Notes under the pieces: model-generated
Told to the model about the DNA's origin: nothing
The model's input: the letters and a program-made list of their open reading frames with translations, nothing else
Databases searched by the model: none
Shown here: positions 36,324-44,610 of the stretch, piece by piece
Numbering within the stretch: the first letter of the stretch is position 1
Layout: each line of letters begins with the position of its first letter
Translations under genes and position numbers: made by a program
Source: Halosimplex aquaticum
GTDB lineage: Archaea; Halobacteriota; Halobacteria; Halobacteriales; Haloarculaceae
Direction: 5' to 3'
DNA length: 64,000 nt
NCBI RefSeq assembly: GCF_028747785.1
Contig: NZ_CP118158.1
Location: 3,658,001-3,722,000 of the forward strand

Positions 36324-37397
36324 CTACCGGATCCAGGTGACGAAGATGGTCCGCGCGAGCCCGACGGCGTAGCCGAGCTTCGGCTTCTTCGTCTCGCCGG
36401 CCTCGCGCTCGTGGATGGTGACGGGCACTTCCGTGATGCGAAGGCCGTTCTTCCGGGACTCGATGATGAGTTCCGGCGCCGAGAAGCGCTCCTCGGTGAG
36501 CGTCAGGTCGCCGAGGTGTGAACCGCGGATGGCGCGGAAGCCGTTCGTGCAGTCGGTGATGTCGGTCTTCGCGAGCCGGTTTATCAGCCACGTGAACGTG
36601 CGGATGCCGCCCTGGCGCGTGATGGAGTTCCCGGAGTTGTCCTCCCCGCGGTAGCGGGTGCCCAGGACGTAGTCGGCCTCGTCGGCGACGATCGGTCCGA
36701 CGAGTTCGTCCAGCTGGTCGACCGGGTGTTGCCCGTCGGCGTCCATCGTGACGACGATGTCCGCGCCGTGCTGGCGCGCGATGTCGAACCCGGTCTTGAG
36801 CGCGCCGCCCTGCCCCTGGTTGATGGGGTGTTCGACGACCATCGCCTCGTACTGCTCGGCGGCCCGGCGGGTCGCATCGTCGGATCCGTCGGAGACGACG
36901 ACGGCGTGGACGGCGTGGTCGTGGACCCGGTCGGGCAACGCCGAGAGGACGTCGCCGATGGTATCGGCCTCGTTGTACGCGGGGATGACGACGTACAGCG
37001 TCTGCTCGTCGTAGTCGCCGTCGGCGCTCGCCTGCTGGACCGTCAGGCTCCGGGTGAGGTCGCCGAGGGCGCGCTTGTTCGCGTTGAGCCGCGAGACGAG
37101 GTAGAAGATCATCCCCAGGAAGGCGACGTTGGCGAAGATCTGGATGAGGATGAAGCGGCTCTCGAGGTTGAGCGCGCCCGCGATGGCGCCGTAGAGGCCC
37201 GGGGCGAACGCGACGGTCAGCAGTCCGAGCGCGACGGCGACCGCGAGACCGAACTCGAACCGCGAGAAGGTGGTGCGGTAGCGCTCGAAGCCCCACAGGG
37301 CCGTCAGGACGGCCAGTCCGAGGAAGAGCAGGGTCAGCGCCTGATTGCTCAACCCGGGGAGGACCGCGAGCGGTGACGCGGGCGGGGTCGGCGGCAT
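36324..37397 (-). CDS. GT2 glycosyltransferase with N-terminal DUF2304-type membrane domain
   Basis: A 357-residue fusion. Residues 1-105 carry three hydrophobic helices (SNQALTLLFLGLAVLTALWGF, FGLAVAVALGLLTVAFAPG, FILIQIFANVAFLGMIFYLV), a DUF2304-type unit. Residues about 130-355 are a GT2 domain with LYVVIPAYNEADTIG, VVVSDGSDDAT and the metal motif VTMDADGQHP. This arrangement is common in dolichyl-phosphate sugar synthases, so it may make a dolichyl-phosphate hexose for glycan assembly. Start at ATG 37397; upstream in-frame codons are Arg-rich. Confidence 0.82.
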   Translation of the reverse strand: MPPTPPASPLAVLPGLSNQALTLLFLGLAVLTALWGFERYRTTFSRFEFGLAVAVALGLLTVAFAPGLYGAIAGALNLESRFILIQIFANVAFLGMIFYLVSRLNANKRALGDLTRSLTVQQASADGDYDEQTLYVVIPAYNEADTIGDVLSALPDRVHDHAVHAVVVSDGSDDATRRAAEQYEAMVVEHPINQGQGGALKTGFDIARQHGADIVVTMDADGQHPVDQLDELVGPIVADEADYVLGTRYRGEDNSGNSITRQGGIRTFTWLINRLAKTDITDCTNGFRAIRGSHLGDLTLTEERFSAPELIIESRKNGLRITEVPVTIHEREAGETKKPKLGYAVGLARTIFVTWIR

Positions 37398-37582
37398 CTG
37401 TGTACCTCCGTCCAGAAACGCGCGCAATTTGTATCTGCCGGAGGCAGTCGCAAGCAGGGGCCGCCGACCCCGCTGTGCCGACGAGACCACGTTTCCGGGC
37501 GGCGGAACCGGCCGCCTCCGGTGTGCGAAACCCGATCGCCCAAGTAGGCCGCGGGTGTACCGGGTGACAGGTCGACCCGTCG

Positions 37583-38467
37583 ATGTCACCCCCACAGGCC
37601 GCACTCTCCGTCGACTTCGAGTACTTCACCCACCTGCCGGCCTACCGCGGCGCCCGCGGCACGACCGACCTGCCGGCGGTCGGCCTCGACGGCGTCACGA
37701 GCCTGCTGGACGCCTTCGATCGGGCCGAGGCGACGGGCACGTTCTTCACCGTCGGCGAGATCGCCGATTCGAATCCCGACGTGCTACGACGGGTCGCCGA
37801 CGCCGGTCACGAGATCGGCTCGCACACGCACACCCACCGGCACCTCTCCGAACTCTCGGAGTCCGAGCGTCGGGACGAACTCTCCACGTCGAAGGCGCGC
37901 CTGGACGCGGTCGCTGACACCGAGGTCACGGGGTTCCGTGCCCCCTCGTTCGACGTGGCGTCCGATCACTTCCGGACGCTCGCCGATCTGGGTTACGAGT
38001 ACGACTCAAGCGTCGTCCCGTGCCGGTCGATCCCGGGCTGGTACGGCGGTGAGTACGAGGCGGAACTGCCCTCCCCCGCGAACGAGATAGATCCCGCCGC
38101 GCCCGGGGATGTCGTCGAAGTCCCCGTCTCGGTGATGCCGGGACTGCGGCTCCCCCTGACGGGGACCTGGATCCGGTTTTTCGGCGTCAGCTACACGATC
38201 CTCGGCATGCGCATGCTCGCTCGTCGCGGCGTCCCGCCCGTGCTGTACGTCCATCCCTGGGAACTCGTCGACCTGCCGGCCGTCGAGGGCGTTCCGAAGC
38301 GGGTGTACGTCCGGACCGGCGACTACATGCGCCGGGCCGTCCGCCGGATCCTCGACGAGCCATTCGAGTTCGTCGCCACGGGCGACCTGGCCGCGCGCGT
38401 CGGGTCGTCCGCGGCAGGTACCACAGACTCGGAGACGACAGATCCCGTTCCGCCGGAGCGTGAGTGA
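37583..38467 (+). CDS. Polysaccharide deacetylase family protein
   Basis: A 294-residue NodB-fold enzyme. ALSVDFEYFTHLP holds the catalytic Asp, GSHTHTHRHLSEL the metal histidines, TGFRAPSFDV the next conserved block, and VLYVHPWELVD the final His motif. This pattern matches the DUF3473-type deacetylase branch found in polysaccharide clusters. No signal peptide, so it probably acts inside on a lipid-linked intermediate. Its stop overlaps the start of the next gene by four bases (GTGA). Confidence 0.82.
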   Translation: MSPPQAALSVDFEYFTHLPAYRGARGTTDLPAVGLDGVTSLLDAFDRAEATGTFFTVGEIADSNPDVLRRVADAGHEIGSHTHTHRHLSELSESERRDELSTSKARLDAVADTEVTGFRAPSFDVASDHFRTLADLGYEYDSSVVPCRSIPGWYGGEYEAELPSPANEIDPAAPGDVVEVPVSVMPGLRLPLTGTWIRFFGVSYTILGMRMLARRGVPPVLYVHPWELVDLPAVEGVPKRVYVRTGDYMRRAVRRILDEPFEFVATGDLAARVGSSAAGTTDSETTDPVPPERE

Positions 38468-39531
38468 TCGTGAGCGCGGGCGGCGACGGAGACGGCGGCC
38501 GAAACTGGCGCAAGACCGCGATCACCGTCGTCCAGTGGGCCGTCGCGGTGGGCGCCTTCTGGTACGTGGCGCGCCAGGTCGACTGGGACGCCGCGGCCGC
38601 GGAACTCCTCACGCTGGATCCGCTCGTCGTCGTCGGCGTCCTGGCCGTCACGGCCCTGGAGTTCGGGTCGCGCTTCACGATGTGGTACGCGCTGCTGAAC
38701 GGCCGCGAGCGGACGAGCCTCGGGACGACGGCCCGGGTCGATCTCGTCATCAAGTTCGTCAATCACGTCGTCCCGTCGAAGGCGTCGGGCCACTCGGTCG
38801 CGCCGCTGGTCCTCCGGTACTACACCGACGCCGACTGGACCGAGGCGGTCAGTATCGCCGGCCTCAACACGGGCCTCTACGCCGCTCTCTACGGGGTGAC
38901 GGCGCTGGCCGGGCTCGCGGTCTTCGCCACTCGGCTCGGCAGCGGCTGGCTCCTCGTCATCCTGCTGTCGACGGGCATCTACCTCGCCGCGGGCGCGCTG
39001 GTCCTGCTCGCGGGCCGACGCATGGACGTCGCCGGGCGGCTGGCGAGCCGGCTGGCGGGAGTTCTCGGTCGCGTCCCGCGCGTCGGCGACCGTCTCGCCG
39101 GCGTCGCCGGGGCGCTCCCCTCGTTCACCGCGGACTCGGCGGGCGTCTTCCGCACGTTGTCGACCCGGCCGTCGGTCGTGATCCCCTATGCGCTGGGCTG
39201 GGCGGGGACGCTGATGGTCTTTCCCGCGCTCCGGGTGTGGCTGGTGCTCACCGCGCTGGGCGGGTCGTTCTCGCCCGCGGTGCTCCTCCCGGTCGTCCTC
39301 GTCACGGCCTACAGCGTGACCGTCCTGCCGCTGACGCCCGGCGGCGTCGGCGTCGCGGAGGCCTCGGCGACGGCCGTCTTCGTGAGTCTCGGGGTCGCCC
39401 CGGAACTCGCACCGGTCGTGATCCTCGTCGACCGGTCGTTCGGCGTCTACCTCCCCGCGCTGCTGGGGTGGCTTCCCGCCGCGAACCTCGATATGGCCGA
39501 CGTGCTCGCGCGCCGCGGCGACGAGGGTTGA
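38464..39531 (+). CDS. Flippase-like membrane protein (LPG synthase TM / UPF0104 family, AglD-type)
   Basis: A 355-residue protein with about eight membrane helices. The family signature PLTPGGVGVAEA appears near residue 295, and an early FVNHVVPSKASGHSVAPL segment matches this superfamily. Such domains occur in phosphatidylglycerol lysyltransferases and as the C-terminal half of AglD, and are proposed to move or use lipid-linked substrates. The start is GTG at 38464 inside the stop of the deacetylase gene, so the two are translated together. Confidence 0.8.
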   Translation: MIVSAGGDGDGGRNWRKTAITVVQWAVAVGAFWYVARQVDWDAAAAELLTLDPLVVVGVLAVTALEFGSRFTMWYALLNGRERTSLGTTARVDLVIKFVNHVVPSKASGHSVAPLVLRYYTDADWTEAVSIAGLNTGLYAALYGVTALAGLAVFATRLGSGWLLVILLSTGIYLAAGALVLLAGRRMDVAGRLASRLAGVLGRVPRVGDRLAGVAGALPSFTADSAGVFRTLSTRPSVVIPYALGWAGTLMVFPALRVWLVLTALGGSFSPAVLLPVVLVTAYSVTVLPLTPGGVGVAEASATAVFVSLGVAPELAPVVILVDRSFGVYLPALLGWLPAANLDMADVLARRGDEG

Positions 39532-39668
39532 ACCCGTAGCGGCCGACCCCCGGTCGCGGAACGACCGCGGTCGCCCGTCGCGGAACCGGCGCTGACGGGC
39601 CCCGTAACCGGCGCCTACCGTTCGGACGAGCGAAACGTATTTCCGGCGCCCTCGCGGGGTTTTGGACA

Positions 39669-41216
39669 ATGACGCGGACCTTCGTTGTCGGACTCGACGG
39701 CGCCAGCTGGCTCCTGACCGAGCCCTGGATCGACGACGGGCTCCTCCCCAACCTGGCCGCCCTCCGCGATACCGGCACCTACGCGACCAGCCGGAGCTGT
39801 CTCCCGCCGGTCACTTACCCCAACTGGAAGTGCTACGCGTCGGGGAAGAACCCCGGCAAACACAGCGTCTTCTGGTGGGAGCGCATCGACCTGGCCGACG
39901 AGCGCATCGACATCATGAGCGGCAGCGACTACAAGACCGCCGAACTGTGGGACTACCTGAACGCCGACGGCCAGCGCGCCGGCGTCGTGAACATGCCCTC
40001 GATGTACCCGCCCCGGGAGATCGACGGGTACGTCGTTTCGGGGGGTCCCGACGCCGTCGAGGGCGAGTACCGCTCGCTCGACACTGGCTACACATACCCT
40101 CCGGAGTTCGAGTCCGAACTCGCCGAGCGCTACGACTACCAAGTCCACCCCGACCCGCTGCTGTCCTCGAACGACGAGCGCGGCGCCGAGGTCGACGAGA
40201 TCCTGCGGCTGTTCGAACTGCGCCTCCAGGTCGCGAAGGACCTCTTCCTCGAAGAGGACCTCGAGTTCACGCACGTCACCCTGTTCTACCTGAACGTCCT
40301 CCATCACTTCTTCTGGGACGACGAGCCGACGAAACGCGGCTGGCAACTCGTCGACGAGTGGCTCGGCGAACTCGCCGATCTGGAGGACACGAACCTGGTC
40401 GTCATGTCCGACCACGGCGCCGCCGCCACGACCACCGAGTTCTACGTCAACGAGTGGCTCGCCGAGAACGGCTACCTCACTCGCGCCAGCGGCGTCGAGG
40501 ACTACTTCCAGAAGGTGGGGCTCACCCGCGAGAACGCCCTCGCCGTCGCCAAGCGGTTCGGACTGGTCGACTTCCTCGCGAAGACCGTCCCCGAGAGCGT
40601 CCAGGCGCTCGTCCCGCAGAGCGCCGGCGCCAAGCGCGAGCGGAAGATGGAACTGATCGTCCCCCAGGAGACGAAGGCGCTCGCCAGCGGCCAGGGACCG
40701 ATCTACGTCAACCCGCGCTTCGACGTGGAGTCGGTCCGCGAGCAGCTCATCGCCGACCTGAAGCAGGTCACCGACGACGACGGCGAACTCCTCTTCACCG
40801 ACGTCTACCGCGCCGAGGAGGTCTACGACGGCCCGTACGTCGACATCGGCCCGGACGTCGTGGTCGACCAGCGCCCGGGCGTCCACGTCAACGACGGCAT
40901 GGGCGGCGACGCGGTCCAGACGAAACCCGACCGCTGGGCCGCCGAGAACACGCCGACGGGCATCTTCGTCGCGAACGGCCCCGACTTCCAGAACCGCGGC
41001 GAGATCCCGGAGATCGACATCCGCGACATCGCGCCGACGATCCTGGCCTCCCACGGCGTCGACGTGCCGACCGACATGGACGGCGAAGTGCTCGACGTCT
41101 TCGTCGAGGACCCCGACGTGGGAACGCAGGACCCCATCGACCACGAGGACGCCAGCGCCGGGGGCCCCTCCGACGAGGTCGCCGACCGGCTCGCCGAACT
41201 CGGCTACATGGAGTGA
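39669..41216 (+). CDS. AlkP-superfamily phosphodiesterase (NPP-like)
   Basis: A 515-residue protein. It opens TFVVGLDGASWLLTEPW (first metal Asp) and has SCLPPVTYPNWKCYASGKNPGKH, where Thr in T-Y-P-N-W is the expected nucleophile of nucleotide pyrophosphatase/phosphodiesterases. LVVMSDHGAAAT near 245 and IDIRDIAPTILASHGV near 455 provide further metal residues. Cytoplasmic by sequence. Ends LAELGYME, the sixth copy of the shared tail. Probable substrate: a nucleotide-sugar or polyprenyl-phosphate diester; inference from family and location. Confidence 0.82.
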   Translation: MTRTFVVGLDGASWLLTEPWIDDGLLPNLAALRDTGTYATSRSCLPPVTYPNWKCYASGKNPGKHSVFWWERIDLADERIDIMSGSDYKTAELWDYLNADGQRAGVVNMPSMYPPREIDGYVVSGGPDAVEGEYRSLDTGYTYPPEFESELAERYDYQVHPDPLLSSNDERGAEVDEILRLFELRLQVAKDLFLEEDLEFTHVTLFYLNVLHHFFWDDEPTKRGWQLVDEWLGELADLEDTNLVVMSDHGAAATTTEFYVNEWLAENGYLTRASGVEDYFQKVGLTRENALAVAKRFGLVDFLAKTVPESVQALVPQSAGAKRERKMELIVPQETKALASGQGPIYVNPRFDVESVREQLIADLKQVTDDDGELLFTDVYRAEEVYDGPYVDIGPDVVVDQRPGVHVNDGMGGDAVQTKPDRWAAENTPTGIFVANGPDFQNRGEIPEIDIRDIAPTILASHGVDVPTDMDGEVLDVFVEDPDVGTQDPIDHEDASAGGPSDEVADRLAELGYME

Positions 41217-41289
41217 CGACACCGCTGGCGTCCCGATCGCCCGCTCTATGCCGAAACTATCCTACGAGTGGGCGCCGTAGAGACGGCCG

Positions 41290-42168
41290 ATGAGTCTCAC
41301 GTCCGGGTTCAGCGTTCCGATCGCGATGGGGTGGCGCGACCTCCTGTTCGCCAACTGGCCGGTCGATCCCGCCGTCCTCGACCCGCACGTCCCGGACGAT
41401 CTCGATCTGGACACGTACGAGGGAGACGCGTGGCTCTCGGTGGTCCCGTTCGTCAACGTGAACGTCCGGCCGCGCGGCGCCCCGTCGGCGCTCGGGATCC
41501 GGCTCCCGGAACTCAACCTCCGGACGTACGTCCGAGCGGGCGACGACCCCGGGATCTACTTCTTCACGCTGGACGCCCAGGGCGTCCTGAGCGTCCTCGG
41601 CGCCCGCGTCACGCACCACCTCCCCTACCACTACGCGCGGATGGACGTCTCGCGCTCGCGGAACTGGGAGCGCTGGCGCCGCGAACGCCAGAACCGGGCC
41701 GAACGCGGCGTCGACGAAGCCGGCCCCGGCGAGTCGTCGGCAGCGAGCGGCGCCCGCTCGTCCAGCGGGGCGGCCACCGGCGGCCCCTCGGACGAGGTGT
41801 ACTTCGCGAGCACGCGCCGCCACCCGGGGTCTCGGCCGTGTCGGTTCGCCGCGTCGTACCGGCCGACGGGCGAGCGGTTTCGCGCCGAGCGCGGCTCGCT
41901 CGCCCGCTTCCTGACCGAACGTCACCTGCTGTACACGCAGGACCAGCGGGGCCGACTCCGGTACACGCGCGCTCGACACCCGCCGTGGCCGCTCTGCGAC
42001 GCCGCGGCCGAGATCGATCGCAACGAACTGTTCGAAGCTCACGGGTTCGACTACCCGGAGCGCGACCCGGTCCACTACTACAGTCCCGGCGTGGACACGG
42101 TCACGTCGGCGAGCCGGGCCGTCGAAGACGCGACGGCGCCGCTGCTCCGGGCGGACCAGCGGGTCTGA
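41290..42168 (+). CDS. DUF2071 (YqjF-like) family protein
   Basis: A 292-residue protein of the DUF2071 family. It begins with the usual WRDLLFANWPVDPAVLDPHVPDDL, then GDAWLSVVPFVNVNVRPRG, NLRTYVRAGDDPGIYFFTLDA and HLPYHYARMDV, and ends HYYSPGVDTVTSASRAV. Residues about 125-175 form a low-complexity Ser/Ala/Arg insertion not found in compact members. Function unknown. It separates the AlkP gene from the minus-strand GT4, and may be unrelated to glycosylation. Confidence 0.8.
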   Translation: MSLTSGFSVPIAMGWRDLLFANWPVDPAVLDPHVPDDLDLDTYEGDAWLSVVPFVNVNVRPRGAPSALGIRLPELNLRTYVRAGDDPGIYFFTLDAQGVLSVLGARVTHHLPYHYARMDVSRSRNWERWRRERQNRAERGVDEAGPGESSAASGARSSSGAATGGPSDEVYFASTRRHPGSRPCRFAASYRPTGERFRAERGSLARFLTERHLLYTQDQRGRLRYTRARHPPWPLCDAAAEIDRNELFEAHGFDYPERDPVHYYSPGVDTVTSASRAVEDATAPLLRADQRV

Positions 42169-42174
42169 GAGCGC

Positions 42175-43320
42175 CTATCGGCGCCGCGTCACCGTCGCCA
42201 GGATGTCTCGGTAGCGGCGCGTGGCCGCTTCGAAACTGTACTCGTCCTCGATCAGCGTCCGCCCGTTCTCGCTGATCGCGGGCAGGTCCTCGCGGTCGAG
42301 AATTGCCAGTAGCTCACGGCGGATGTCGTCGGGGTCGGTGCTGTCCATCAGGAACCCGGTCTCGCCGTCGCGGACGACGTCGGGGACGCCCGACACCGGC
42401 GTGGCGTACACCGGCGTCCCGCAGGCCAGCGCTTCGAGGATCGAGGTCGGGAGCCCCTCGGTGGGCTCCGACGGGAGGATCACGAGTCGGAGGCGGTCGA
42501 GTTCCGCGGGCACGTCGTCGTGGTCGACCCACCCGCGCATCTCCACCTGACCGTCTTCGATCTCCGCCGCGAGTTCCGTCTCCAGCCACTCGCGCAGGCC
42601 GCCGTCGCCGATGAAGGTGAACGTCACGTCGTCGGGGAGGTCGTGGGCGACCGCGGCGAGTTCGCGGACGTTCTTCTCCTCGTCGAGTCGCCCGAGGAAG
42701 CCGACGCGGCGCTCGCGGTCTTCGAGCGGCGTCCGCACGTCGAAGTCGTCGGTCCGGACGTACCGCGCCCCGGTCGGGTACACGTCGCTGGCTTCCGGGT
42801 CGAGGTCGAGCTGGCTCGCCATCGCCGGCGTGTACGTGACGACGCCGTGTGCGGCCGCGAAGCCCGCGCGTTCGAGCCCGCGGACGAGCCCGGCGAGCGC
42901 CCGCGCGACCGGGCTCGGCAGCGACTCCTCCCAGGCGATGCGGAGCGTGAGCGGTACGTCGCCGCGCGGTTCGACGAGGACGGTCTTCCCGATCGCCCGG
43001 GCGAACAGGATCGGGAGCAGGTAAGAGGTGGCCCCGTAGAAGAGGACGACCTGCTCGTCCCTGCCGGCGACGACGCGGCACATCCGAAGCTGGTTCAGGA
43101 CGAATCGGGCGGCCGCCACGGGAACGGAGTCGCCCGCGCTCTTCCGGGTGAGCTCGACGAGTTCGTGGCGGTCGCGGATCTCGGAGTCGGCGGGGAGGTC
43201 CGCCGTGACGAGCGCGACGCCGGTGATCGCCGAGAGGACGTCGAGGAGGCTCCGTGTCGCGTTCTCGCCTGCGGCCGCCAGCGGATGGGTGACGACGCAC
43301 ACGTCGGGCAGGTCCGCCAT
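42175..43320 (-). CDS. GT4-family glycosyltransferase
   Basis: A 381-residue GT-B enzyme. The N-terminal domain starts PDVCVVTHPLAAAGENATRSL. The donor domain has RRVGFLGRLDEEKNVRELA and EGLPTSILEALACGTPVYAT followed by GVPDVVRDGETGFL, all classic GT4 signals. A hydrophobic stretch around residues 95-115 may contact the membrane. It is transcribed downstream of the AglG-like GT2 gene (91-base gap) toward aglJ, and is one of three GT4s in the island. Confidence 0.84.
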   Translation of the reverse strand: MADLPDVCVVTHPLAAAGENATRSLLDVLSAITGVALVTADLPADSEIRDRHELVELTRKSAGDSVPVAAARFVLNQLRMCRVVAGRDEQVVLFYGATSYLLPILFARAIGKTVLVEPRGDVPLTLRIAWEESLPSPVARALAGLVRGLERAGFAAAHGVVTYTPAMASQLDLDPEASDVYPTGARYVRTDDFDVRTPLEDRERRVGFLGRLDEEKNVRELAAVAHDLPDDVTFTFIGDGGLREWLETELAAEIEDGQVEMRGWVDHDDVPAELDRLRLVILPSEPTEGLPTSILEALACGTPVYATPVSGVPDVVRDGETGFLMDSTDPDDIRRELLAILDREDLPAISENGRTLIEDEYSFEAATRRYRDILATVTRRR

Positions 43321-43411
43321 TAGGGCTCCGTGGCTCCGGAGGCCGCTTAACCCTGCCGGGACCTCCTCGACACGGCTGTCGCGCCGCGAGTCGAGGTTCG
43401 TACCGAACGAC

Positions 43412-44341
43412 TCAGCCCCACTTGACGATGCCGTAGAGGTAGCCCAGGCCGACGACGCCGGTCAACAGGACGAGCCAGACGAGCTGTTTGGCCGCCGTGG
43501 CGTCGGGGTCGCGGACGAGGTCGCCGAGCCGCTGCGGAACGAACTCGCCGAGGATCTTCCCGAGGAAGTCGCCCTCCTCCTCGGCCGAGCCCGGGACGAA
43601 CTGCTGCATGCCGCGCTTGGAGTAGCCCTGCCAGAACGCCCGGTCGAGCAGCCACTTCGGCTCCGTGCGGTAGGCGAACACCTTGTGGCCGACTTCTGCG
43701 TCGGGGACGTACCGGACGCCGCGGCCGTACTTGGCCTGCATCCGGGCGCACAGCTCCGTCTCGCCGCCCTGGAGGTTCTTGTCCCCCTTGCGGCCGCCGA
43801 TCTCGTCGTCGAAGCCGCCCAGATCGAGGAACACGTCCCGACGGAAGGAGATGTTCGAGCCGTTCGTGTTGCGGACCTCGGCGGGAACGTCTCGGCCCTC
43901 GCCGAACCCCCTGTACGTCGCGCCGATGAGATACCAGTGTTCTTCGGGGAGAAAGCGGGGTTCGCCGTCGACCCAGATGGGGTCCATCCGGCCGCCGGCG
44001 GCGATGGCGTCGTACTCGTCGTAGGCGGCGACGAGTCGCTCGATCCACTCGGGGTGGGCCACGGCGTCGTCGTCGATGAACGCGACCACGTCGCCGCTGG
44101 CGACCTCGGCGCCGTTGTTCCGGCTGACGAGCAGGCCGCGGTTCTCGTCGTTGCAGTGAGTGACGACGTTCTCCCGGTCGCCGAAGTCGGCCTCGAACCG
44201 GTCGAGGACCTCCGGGTTCCCGTCGCTGACGAAGACGAGTTCGACGTCCTCGTGGGTCTGGTCGAGGACGCTCCGGGCGGCCTCGGTGACCGCGTCGTAC
44301 CGGTCGAGCGTGTGCTCGCAGAGGACGACGGAGACGCGCAT
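43412..44341 (-). CDS. GT2 glycosyltransferase (AglG/AglI-like)
   Basis: A 309-residue family 2 glycosyltransferase. VSVVLCEHTLDRYDAVTEAARSV, FVSDGNPEVL, GLLVSRNNGAEVASGDVVAFIDDDA (metal Asp residues) and NGSNISFRRDVF match AglG and AglI, the dolichyl-phosphate hexuronosyltransferases of the Haloferax pathway. One C-terminal helix (about 288-307, LVWLVLLTGVVGLGYLYGI) anchors it. It is divergent from aglB, with 269 bases between, so both could share regulation. The sugar added is not certain. Confidence 0.82.
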   Translation of the reverse strand: MRVSVVLCEHTLDRYDAVTEAARSVLDQTHEDVELVFVSDGNPEVLDRFEADFGDRENVVTHCNDENRGLLVSRNNGAEVASGDVVAFIDDDAVAHPEWIERLVAAYDEYDAIAAGGRMDPIWVDGEPRFLPEEHWYLIGATYRGFGEGRDVPAEVRNTNGSNISFRRDVFLDLGGFDDEIGGRKGDKNLQGGETELCARMQAKYGRGVRYVPDAEVGHKVFAYRTEPKWLLDRAFWQGYSKRGMQQFVPGSAEEEGDFLGKILGEFVPQRLGDLVRDPDATAAKQLVWLVLLTGVVGLGYLYGIVKWG

Positions 44342-44578
44342 GTCCCCCCATGAACGGGCACCCGGGATAGGTTTTCCGTCTGTCCCGCACGCCGGCCGTC
44401 CGCTGGTCCAGCACGTCGGCCGTCTGCGGGCTCCGGATGAGGGCCCACGACGTCTCGTTCGCGGGCGGGTACGGCCTATCGCAGGCCGAGCGGCCGCGGA
44501 ACATGATCCGATCGCCGATCGCCGGACTGCAGACGGATCCGTCGTCTCCCGGGGGTCGGATTTGCCGGGAGATGACAA

Positions 44579-44588
44579 GGCTTATGCG
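44579..44588 (+). promoter_or_regulatory. TATA box of aglB
   Basis: GGCTTATGCG lies 23-32 bases before the ATG at 44611, supporting that start rather than the in-frame codons upstream. Confidence 0.45.
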
Positions 44589-44610
44589 CGCGATGGGATT
44601 GGTTCCGTCA

